A program made the position numbers and the translations under genes. 5,331 bases of DNA, taken from the NCBI GenBank assembly GCA_007128995.1, contig SKWJ01000021.1:1-5331 (forward strand), read 5' to 3'. This DNA is from Paracoccaceae bacterium (GTDB taxonomy: Bacteria > Pseudomonadota > Alphaproteobacteria > Rhodobacterales > Rhodobacteraceae). Shown here one piece after another: positions 1 to 4,822 of the stretch. The notes under the pieces were generated by a model that was not told the DNA's origin, ran no database searches, and worked only from the letters and a program-made list of their open reading frames with translations. How positions within the stretch are numbered: position 1 is the stretch's first letter; each line of letters opens with the position of its first letter.

Positions 1-2
1 AG

Positions 3-260
3 TCACGCCTTCGTAAACCCGGCGAAGTGACGCTGGCAGATGCCGCGCCCGGAGCCTTTCATCAGGTCGCATGCGCAGAAGGCGAAAGGGCGATAAGCCT
101 TCATGTCTACGGGGCGGATATCGGCACGCTTCACCGCCAGATGTGGGATGACGCGGCGAAGAGTTTCGTTCCTTTTCGCAGTGGATACTCGAATGACATC
201 GTGGGCGTGCCGACTTATCTGTCGCCACAAGATGCGCGCGCGGGGTCAGCCACGATGTGA
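3..260 (+). CDS. Cysteine-dioxygenase-like cupin protein, C-terminal part (5' end outside window)
   Basis: The frame is open from the window edge to a TGA at 258-260, giving about 85 residues of a protein whose start lies upstream. The stretch around residues 22-48 has a His followed by AISLHVYGADIGTLHR, and further on FRSGYSND. This resembles the C-terminal strands of the cysteine dioxygenase / thiol dioxygenase branch of the double-stranded beta-helix (cupin) family. In cysteine dioxygenase the His of the SLH(V/L)Y stretch is the third iron ligand. Known members oxidise small thiols such as cysteine or 3-mercaptopropionate using Fe(II) and O2. The substrate here cannot be told from this fragment. 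The end looks natural, since homologues as I remember them finish soon after the GYSN motif. The gene is followed directly by degraded sequence, so a truncated C-terminus cannot be excluded. Family assignment is from motif memory only. Confidence 0.6.
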   Translation, partial: SRLRKPGEVTLADAAPGAFHQVACAEGERAISLHVYGADIGTLHRQMWDDAAKSFVPFRSGYSNDIVGVPTYLSPQDARAGSATM

Positions 261-362
261 TGGGGGCGCGAAGCAGCGCCTGCAAATACCGGGCGTCAGC
301 CTTGCGTTATGGCAAGGCCTTTTACCGGCACAGATGCAGGCTGCGTGGCAGATCTGACAAGA

Positions 363-577
363 GCCGGCGGCCGAAATCACCTCGCGCGCTGCCGCGTCGA
401 TAGTCTGCGCCGCCACGCCCGGACGGATCGCATCCAGCGCAGCCTGAACCGTGGCTTCAGCGACAGCATGAACTGCATCATATTCCTCTGGGACAGGGCC
501 CGCGGCGCAGCCATGCGGGTGATGTCGGACACATAACCGCCCTTGCGACCGCCGATATCGACCAGCACCGCATCGCC
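363..577 (-). pseudogene. Remnant of an M24-family peptidase (Xaa-Pro aminopeptidase/creatinase-like), frameshifted
   Basis: Reading the minus strand from 577, one frame gives GDAVLVDIGGRKGGYVSDITRM. This is the classic M24 (pita-bread fold) segment, in which the Asp of VDIGG and the Asp of SDITR are two metal ligands in the active peptidases. Around 497-513 the homology jumps to another frame and continues as PVPEEYDAVHAVAEATVQAALDAIRPGVAAQTIDAAAREVISAAG, positions about 363-500. That matches the helical stretch that normally follows in the same proteins. About 70 of roughly 380-400 expected residues survive. The N-terminal domain and the later His/Glu ligands are absent. The right edge abuts the permease remnant within a few bases. 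The left edge dissolves into about 100 bases (261-362) in which I recognise nothing. It is a dead gene fragment. The family call is firm; the exact substrate is not. Confidence 0.75.
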
Positions 578-930
578 TTGCGCTGGCCTTCGTCGCCGCC
601 CTGGGCCCGGGGATCGAGACTGCGGTGATCGCCATCGCCATCACGGCCTGGCCGGTTTATGCCCGAATTGCCCGCGCTGAAGTGCTGACCTTTTGCAATT
701 CCGAGTTCATTATGGCGGTGCAGATGCAGGGTGCCAGCCATCTGCGCGTCACACGCGGGCTGACCAATCTGCTGGTCACCCATGACTTGCCAATCGTGTC
801 CTTTCTCTGCGACCGGATGGGTGTGTTGCGTCGCGGACGGCGGGAAGAGATCAGCCCTGCGAGCATGCTGGCCTCTGGCCAGTTGCAAAGCGCCTATGGA
901 AACGCGTTGATGGCCAGCAGCAGCGGATGA
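577..930 (+). pseudogene. Deletion remnant: DppC-type permease fragment joined in frame to the C-terminus of a peptide/nickel-type ABC ATPase
   Basis: The frame reads LALAFVAALGPGIETAVIAI, then TAWPVYARIARAEVLTFCNSEFIMAVQMQGASHLR (577-753). This is the membrane segment and EAA coupling loop of a DppC/OppC-family permease. At about 750-760 it passes without a frame break into LTNLLVTHDLPIVSFLCDRMGVLRRGR and a tail ending SAYGNALMASSSG. That is the H-loop (THD) and C-terminal domain of a DppD/DppF-type ATPase. The end of the permease and the Walker A, signature and Walker B parts of the ATPase are missing, so an internal deletion of at least about 0.8-1 kb fused two adjacent genes. No start codon or ribosome site fits a complete protein. 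The upstream frame runs into the opposite-strand M24 remnant. The original substrate (di/oligopeptide, nickel or other) cannot be read from what is left. Confidence 0.8.
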
Positions 931-1068
931 CTTACCTGCCCCCGCCATTCAGGGCGCGTATGCGGTCGGTCAAACACATGCCCCGATGCGAAAACATGCA
1001 GCAAAAGTGTGCCAGATTGGGGCAATCCTGATCCTTTTGCGCCAGCCACACCCAGAATCCTGCATCCT

Positions 1069-1102
1069 GTGACAGCGCTTTATGCGATACAGCGTCTGTC
1101 AC
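1069..1102. repeat. Bulged inverted repeat upstream of nikR
   Basis: GTGACAGCGCT (1069-1079) is mirrored by AGCG, one unpaired T, then CTGTCAC (1091-1102), with 11 bases between the arms. The right arm ends 16 bases before the nikR ATG. It could be an operator or a hairpin in the nikR leader. It has no U-run, so it is not a standard terminator. It does not resemble the GTATGA/TCATAC NikR site. The rest of the 188-base gap between the ATPase remnant and nikR (931-1118) shows no convincing -35/-10 pair. Confidence 0.45.
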
Positions 1103-1118
1103 CGCAAAAGGAATACCG

Positions 1119-1577
1119 ATGCAACGCGTCACTGTTACCCTGTCTGAAAACCTGTGTCAGGAGCTGGATCAGTTCGTTCAGGACCGGCGCTATGACACGC
1201 GCTCGGAAGCCGTGCGCGATCTGTTGCGCTTGGGGTTGCGGGGCCGCGACGAGGACGCCACAGGAGAGGCCATGGGCGTCTTGAGCTATGTCTATGACCA
1301 TCATATCCGCGACCTTGCCAGCCGCTTGATGCACCATCACCATGACCACCACGCCCTGAGCATCACCACAAGTCATGTCCATCTGGATCATGAGACCTGT
1401 CTGGAAACGGCGATTCTGCGCGGGCCTGTGACTGCGCTGCGGGCCTATGCTGACGGAGTTCTGGGCCAGCGTGGGGTGATGCATGGCAATCTGTTTCTGA
1501 TCCCTGTGGATAGTGACAGCAGCACAGATGCGCATGGCCCGATGCATCAGCATCTGCATGTCAAGGAGAGCTTCTGA
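1119..1577 (+). CDS. nikR: Nickel-responsive transcriptional regulator NikR
   Basis: This is a 152-residue cytoplasmic repressor. Residues 1-40 form a ribbon-helix-helix DNA-binding domain starting MQRVTVTL. R3, T5 and T7 sit where the E. coli NikR strand contacts its operator. The rest is the ACT-like Ni-binding tetramerisation domain. The high-affinity Ni ligands are visible as H75, H86, H88 and C94 (motif HVHLDHETC), one position lower than E. coli H76, H87, H89 and C95. The ATG has a good ribosome site, AAAAGGAA at 1106-1113. Compared with the 133-residue E. coli protein it carries an extra His-containing tail (AHGPMHQHLHVKESF) and a dense HHHHDHH run at 72-78 before the Ni motif. It lies tail to tail with the nik operon, and its last 17 bases overlap nikO. 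The predicted target is the NikR-type site upstream of nikL. Nickel-loaded NikR is expected to repress uptake when the metal is plentiful. Confidence 0.95.
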   Translation: MQRVTVTLSENLCQELDQFVQDRRYDTRSEAVRDLLRLGLRGRDEDATGEAMGVLSYVYDHHIRDLASRLMHHHHDHHALSITTSHVHLDHETCLETAILRGPVTALRAYADGVLGQRGVMHGNLFLIPVDSDSSTDAHGPMHQHLHVKESF

Positions 1578-1588
1578 CATGCAGATGC
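1550..1588. terminator. Perfect 14-bp inverted repeat over the nikR/nikO convergent 3' overlap (possible bidirectional terminator)
   Basis: GCATCTGCATGTCA (1550-1563) and TGACATGCAGATGC (1575-1588) are exact reverse complements around an 11-base loop. On each strand the second arm begins with the TGA stop codon of the gene read in that direction: nikR stops at 1575-1577 and nikO at 1563-1561. There is no U-run on either side, so a role as an intrinsic terminator or as a 3'-end stabilising hairpin for both mRNAs is inferred. The repeat itself is read directly. Confidence 0.6.
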
Positions 1589-2334
1589 CCCGCTGGGTGA
1601 TGCGGGGTAAGCGAATGGGGCACTTCCTGACCATGCGCGTCCATCAGCGGCGCATTGCCCAGAACTGCGCGCGCCGGGCCATCGGCACGGATGCGGCCCT
1701 GATCGATCAGCACAACGCGCGGGCAGAGTTCCAGCACCAGTTCCAGATCATGGCTGGCGATCAGCATCGCCTGTGGCATGCCCGCCAGCACTGCGATCAG
1801 CCGCCGCCGCTGACGCATGTCCAGGGCCGCCGAAGGTTCATCCAGAAGCAGCAGATCCGGTTGCAGGGCCAGCGCACCGGCAATGCAGGCGCGGCGCTTT
1901 TCGCCGCCGGACAGATGGTGGACAGGCCGGTCTTCCAGACCGCTCAGGCCGCATTGATCCAGCGCGCGGGTTGCACGGGCGCGCGCCTCGGCTGCGGGCA
2001 ATCCCAGGTTGCGCGGGCCGAAACTGACATCTTCGATCACTGTCGGGCAGAACAGCTGATCTTCGGCCTGCTGGAACACCAACCCGATATCGGGGCGAAA
2101 CTGGCCCGCGCTGACAGGCTTTCCTGTCATGCGCACGCCCCCCCTCAGCGCGGGCAAGACCCCTGCAATGGTGTGAAACAGCGTGGTCTTGCCGGCACCA
2201 TTGGGGCCGACCAGCCCTACCCGCTCGCCCGGCGCGAGCGATAGCGACATATCCGACAGCACGGCGCCGTATTCTGGCCGACCGACTGAAAGCGCGTCAA
2301 GTTCCAGCAGCGTCACAGAACCCGGTCCAGCCAT
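1561..2334 (-). CDS. nikO: Nickel ECF transporter ATPase NikO
   Basis: This 257-residue ATP-binding subunit (A component) powers nickel import with NikQ and NikM. All nucleotide-binding motifs are intact. Walker A is GPNGAGKTT at about 43-51, the Q-loop is FQQ at 87-89, the signature LSGGEKRR is at 141-148, Walker B LLLLDE is at 161-166, the D-loop SAALD is at 168-172 and the H-loop His is H195. The QAEDQLF stretch after the Q-loop is typical of cobalt/nickel ECF ATPases. The C-terminus is rich in His and Pro (PHSLTPHHPAGHLHV) and ends in codons that form a palindrome with nikR. The ATG at 2334 is preferred because GGGGGTG lies 4-5 bases upstream. A GTG at 2316 would give the classic 4-base GTGA overlap with the nikQ stop and is the alternative. 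With the ATG, the overlap with nikQ is 22 bases. Only one A subunit is encoded, so a NikO homodimer is expected. Confidence 0.93.
   Translation of the reverse strand: MAGPGSVTLLELDALSVGRPEYGAVLSDMSLSLAPGERVGLVGPNGAGKTTLFHTIAGVLPALRGGVRMTGKPVSAGQFRPDIGLVFQQAEDQLFCPTVIEDVSFGPRNLGLPAAEARARATRALDQCGLSGLEDRPVHHLSGGEKRRACIAGALALQPDLLLLDEPSAALDMRQRRRLIAVLAGMPQAMLIASHDLELVLELCPRVVLIDQGRIRADGPARAVLGNAPLMDAHGQEVPHSLTPHHPAGHLHVRSSP
1588..1607. repeat. GC-rich hairpin just downstream of nikR, inside the nikO 3' end
   Basis: CCCCGC (1588-1593) pairs with GCGGGG (1602-1607) over an 8-base loop, immediately after the 14-bp inverted repeat. On the plus strand it sits 11 bases past the nikR stop, where a terminator stem would be expected, but TAAGCG rather than a U-run follows. 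On the minus strand it lies in the codons for the His/Pro-rich NikO tail. It may simply reflect that coding sequence. Confidence 0.4.
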
Positions 2335-3023
2335 ATCACCCCCAAGGCCGCGATCAAGGCCACGCTCATGCCAATCCAGTCACGGGCGCGCAAGCGGGCC
2401 AGCGGCATGGCCAGTCCGGCCCCATACCCGCGCAAGCGCATCGCGGCCCAGACGCGCTCGGACCGTGCCTGCGCGCGGATCAGCCCGGTGGCCAAAAGGG
2501 TTGCATGGTCCGGCAGGGCGCGCCATCCCCTGTGTCCGCCCCGGATCTGCCGTGCCAGATGCGCGCGGCGCAACTCGGCTGTGACCTCATCGAGATAGCG
2601 CAGGGTCAGCAGTGCCAGATCAGCCAGCAGCGCGGGCAGACGCAAGCTGCGCAGACCCGCCACAAGCTGAAACGGAGGAAGCGCGGCGAGCAGCGCCAGC
2701 GTCACCGCCACGATGGACAAAAGCCGCCCTGCAATCAGGGCGGCAGCCTCCAGCCCTTCCAGCCGCAGACGGAAGGGGCCAAGTTCTGCCAGCACCGTGG
2801 TACCTGACCCGAGCGGCAAGACCACGCAGAGCCCAAGCGCAAGAAGTGCGGGCCCGCGCATCCGGCGCAGCACCATGCGCCACTGCCCCGACGCCAGCAC
2901 CAACCCGATGGCCAGCACAAAGACATAAGGCAGCACGGCCAGCCCCTGCACCGAAGCGATCCCGAAGGCGAGCACCAGAGCGATCACAAGCCGCGCTGTC
3001 GGGCCGGGGCCGCGCTCAGCCAT
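2313..3023 (-). CDS. nikQ: Nickel ECF transporter transmembrane coupling protein NikQ (EcfT family)
   Basis: This 236-residue inner-membrane protein (T component) couples ATP hydrolysis by NikO to movement of the S unit NikM. Hydrophobic segments lie at about 10-45, 58-72, 92-116, 126-142 and 216-234. The long cytoplasmic stretch between about 143 and 212 carries the two Arg-containing coupling motifs of EcfT proteins. The first is around AHLARQIRGG (154-163). The second is AMRLRGYG (194-201, family form AMxxRGF), which inserts into the ATPase grooves. Length and layout fit CbiQ/NikQ. The ATG at 3023 overlaps the nikM stop by 8 bases with only a poor ribosome site in front, so translation is probably coupled to nikM. 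Nickel rather than cobalt is inferred from the NikM and NikL partners and from nikR. Confidence 0.9.
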   Translation of the reverse strand: MAERGPGPTARLVIALVLAFGIASVQGLAVLPYVFVLAIGLVLASGQWRMVLRRMRGPALLALGLCVVLPLGSGTTVLAELGPFRLRLEGLEAAALIAGRLLSIVAVTLALLAALPPFQLVAGLRSLRLPALLADLALLTLRYLDEVTAELRRAHLARQIRGGHRGWRALPDHATLLATGLIRAQARSERVWAAMRLRGYGAGLAMPLARLRARDWIGMSVALIAALGVIWLDRVL

Positions 3024-3639
3024 GATACAAGAGGCGCCGCTCGACCCGGCGCAGCACCCGCAGCAGTGTCAGCACAATCACGCCTTCGGCAAGGGCAAGC
3101 GGCACATGCGCCAGAACGAATATGCGCAGCGCCATGCGTTCCGCCGCCGCATCCAGTTCGGCTGGCAACCCCGCAAGAACAATGGTCGCAAAAAGGGCAA
3201 GCGCGAGGATGACCGCACCGCTGCCCGCAAGAAATGCCCCAAGGTCCGGCCAGCGCCTGCCGATCTGTTGCCAGATGCCAAAGGCCAGAAGCGCGGGCAG
3301 TGCGAACACGACTCCGTTCAATCCCAGCGCAGTGATCCCGCCATGACCAAAGAGCACGGCCTGCAAGAACAACCCCACCAGGACTGCCGGAACAGCGAAC
3401 CAGCCCAGTGTGACCCCCATCAGCCCGGCCAGCATCAGATGCACGCTCGTCGGCGGCACAGGCACAGCGACCAGCGATGCTGCAAAAAATACTGTCGTCA
3501 GCATCGCCACACGCGGGATCTCGGCCTGAGGGTCTGGCCGCGCCTTGATACGGTGCAGGGCAAGCGCCATCAGCCCTGCGCTGCAGGCATAGCCAGCCAG
3601 CGCCATTTCTACCGGTACGATTCCGTCAGGCAGATGCAT
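3016..3639 (-). CDS. nikM: Nickel ECF transporter substrate-binding membrane protein NikM
   Basis: This 207-residue integral membrane S unit captures Ni(II). The start is fixed by function at the ATG giving MHLPDG. In NikM/CbiM the free amino terminus and His2 bind the metal, so the longer frame from 3666, which would add nine residues, must be wrong. AAAGGGG at 3646-3652 lies six bases before this ATG. A second expected ligand, His67 in PPTSVHLML, falls exactly where His67 lies in the structurally characterised NikM2. FGHGGITALGLNG (about 90-102) is a further family-typical stretch. There are about six hydrophobic helices. The family is shared with the cobalt S unit CbiM. The nickel call rests on NikL and NikR and on the absence of a cobalamin riboswitch or a separate NikN/CbiN. 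The gene begins 14 bases inside the end of nikL and ends 8 bases inside nikQ. Confidence 0.92.
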   Translation of the reverse strand: MHLPDGIVPVEMALAGYACSAGLMALALHRIKARPDPQAEIPRVAMLTTVFFAASLVAVPVPPTSVHLMLAGLMGVTLGWFAVPAVLVGLFLQAVLFGHGGITALGLNGVVFALPALLAFGIWQQIGRRWPDLGAFLAGSGAVILALALFATIVLAGLPAELDAAAERMALRIFVLAHVPLALAEGVIVLTLLRVLRRVERRLLYHG

Positions 3640-4135
3640 CGCGCGCCCCTTTGCGGCTGCGGGCAAACAATGCAGTTCCCAAGGCCCCCCAGGCGACCAG
3701 CGCGACCATCAAGGCACGCTGGCCCCAGGTTTGCCCGGGGCCTGCCGCCTCGATCACCGGGATATCTGCGCCAAGCGTGACATGCACCATTGCCCCATGC
3801 CCCGACTGGCGCACATGAAAGCTCCAGCGCCCCTCTTGCGGTCCAAGGACAAATTCCAGTCGACCATCGCGATCGGTCACGCCCTGGCCCCATGGGACAG
3901 ACGAGTCACCGGGCGCATGGATGATGACCTGCGCATGGGCCATGGGCTGGCCACCGTCGTAATAGGCGTGCAGTCGCACAGCCTGCGCGCTTTCGGCTTC
4001 GACAATTGCGGCATGCGAAAATGCCGGGACCGGTACGAGAGTTCCCGCGACACAGACAGCCAACCCTGCCAGACAGGCACGCCACGGCAGAGCGTGCAGC
4101 CATCGGCGATTCTCTGATGAAGAGGGCTCGATCAT
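3626..4135 (-). CDS. nikL: Nickel ECF transporter auxiliary protein NikL, exported and membrane anchored
   Basis: This 169-residue protein from an ATG at 4135 heads the operon. Residues 10-40 are a signal peptide or N-terminal membrane segment (RR, a hydrophobic run, then PVPAFS), with cleavage plausible just before H41. The following periplasmic domain, about 41-135, is a beta-rich carboxypeptidase-regulatory/DUF4198-like module (AQVIIHAPG, DRDGRLEFVLGPQEGRWSF). Its scattered His residues could hand over metal. A single C-terminal helix lies at about 139-157, followed by a basic cytoplasmic tail. Both topology and position match NikL, the component that replaces NikN in NikMLQO-type transporters. 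Its precise role is not known to me beyond being needed with NikM. The frame is open upstream to 4480 but that part looks non-coding and contains the operator, so the ATG at 4135 is chosen. The ribosome site in front (AGAAAG) is weak. Confidence 0.8.
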   Translation of the reverse strand: MIEPSSSENRRWLHALPWRACLAGLAVCVAGTLVPVPAFSHAAIVEAESAQAVRLHAYYDGGQPMAHAQVIIHAPGDSSVPWGQGVTDRDGRLEFVLGPQEGRWSFHVRQSGHGAMVHVTLGADIPVIEAAGPGQTWGQRALMVALVAWGALGTALFARSRKGARDASA

Positions 4136-4182
4136 GGTTCTGGTCTTTCTGCTGATGCCCCGCGGGTCAGGGCCGGATGGTG

Positions 4183-4210
4183 GTGACGCGACTGGCGTCA
4201 CGTCGCCAGT
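4183..4210 (-). promoter_or_regulatory. Two mutually exclusive hairpins in the nikL leader
   Basis: Arm GTGACGC (4183-4189) can pair with GCGTCAC (4195-4201). Alternatively ACTGGCG (4191-4197) can pair with CGCCAGT (4204-4210). Both are perfect 7-bp stems, and they share bases 4195-4197, so only one can form at a time. They lie in the transcribed leader between the predicted promoter and the nikL ATG, about 50-75 bases before the start. A regulatory role is conjecture. No known riboswitch consensus, including cobalamin, is recognisable. Confidence 0.35.
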
Positions 4211-4283
4211 GAGACACAGAACATTCGCGGCCCGCAAACGCCGCAAGCAGGGTTTTCTGGGGGCATATGCTATCTCCAAGGGC

Positions 4284-4311
4284 GTATGATGAAGTCTTCG
4301 TTTTGTCTTAC
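4284..4311 (-). promoter_or_regulatory. NikR operator upstream of nikLMQO
   Basis: The plus strand reads GTATGA (4284-4289), 16 bases, then TCTTAC (4306-4311). The operator bound by E. coli NikR is GTATGA-N16-TCATAC, so 11 of 12 defined bases match at exactly the right spacing. The local NikR keeps the E. coli DNA-contact residues R3, T5 and T7. The site overlaps the predicted -10 region of the nik operon promoter, a position expected to block RNA polymerase. Confidence 0.85.
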
Positions 4312-4332
4312 GTCCTTCTTCCCATCCGTCAA
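4305..4332 (-). promoter_or_regulatory. Predicted sigma-70-type promoter of nikLMQO
   Basis: On the minus strand TTGACG (4332-4327) is a near-perfect -35 box. Sixteen bases later TAAGAC (4310-4305) is a mediocre -10 box, inside the distal half-site of the NikR operator. Transcription would start near 4298, leaving a leader of about 160 bases before nikL. The -35 box is convincing, the -10 box less so. Confidence 0.5.
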
Positions 4333-4822
4333 GAGCCGCAAACGGAGCCTGGCTAACACCCTCCGCTGCCCTGAGGAGAGCCTCTTTCCGTTGTAAATGC
4401 GCTTTGTCGCGCTCTCGCCAGCGCGCCCCGGCGCGGCGGAAACCAAGGGGGCATCTTTTCCGAAACGCATCACCTCGCACATTTTTTGGGCACTTCGTGC
4501 AGAGTTGCGCTTATCTTGGGCAGGTTTTACAGAAACCATTGTACCTGGCCGGATGCGGCCCATGGGGTTGATGACATTGCCGTCGTCTGCGCAACGCTGA
4601 TCGAGGTCTGTAGCCCGGCCGTTTACCCTTTATTCCGGCAATCACGCGCGTGAGGCCGCGTTTGCCCGGTTGCGTGTAAATAGAGGTTGCGGGGGCCAGG
4701 CGCCATAGGCCAGACTGGACATTCCGGAGAGGCTGGGTCTTGCTGCAAATCAGCGCCTGCTCGAAGATTCGCCCGCATAGAATGAACAATGCCAATCTGA
4801 TGATTATAAGGAAAAAACCGAA
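4333..4822. other. Intergenic region between the nik promoter and soxB
   Basis: About 490 bases with no gene I can support. It contains a perfect 12-bp palindrome TCACGCGCGTGA (4642-4653) and a TAGAAT -10-like hexamer (4778-4783), 40 bases before soxB and without a clear -35. A short plus-strand frame ending at 4653 (HGVDDIAVVCATLIEV from 4561) has fairly coding-like codons but matches nothing I recognise. It may be a gene remnant or chance. Confidence 0.4.

Noticed and set aside
478..948. 156-residue minus-strand frame across the transporter remnant
   Set aside because: Only its last residues touch the M24 remnant, in the wrong frame. The rest is antisense to permease and ATPase sequence.
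932..1132. Minus-strand 66-residue frame (Cys-rich, ending LNGGGR) divergent from nikR
   Set aside because: No ribosome site, it overlaps the nikR start and leader dyad, and I recognise no family. It may be chance.
1513..2244. 243-residue plus-strand frame across nikO
   Set aside because: It is antisense to an intact ATPase with all motifs. Its Gln/His/Arg-rich composition is that of a shadow frame.
4136..4300. Cobalamin riboswitch upstream of the ECF operon
   Set aside because: No B12-box-like sequence is present. nikR and the NikR site point to nickel regulation.
4136..4480. Upstream extension of nikL to 4480
   Set aside because: The extension covers the NikR operator and promoter. The signal peptide fits the ATG at 4135.
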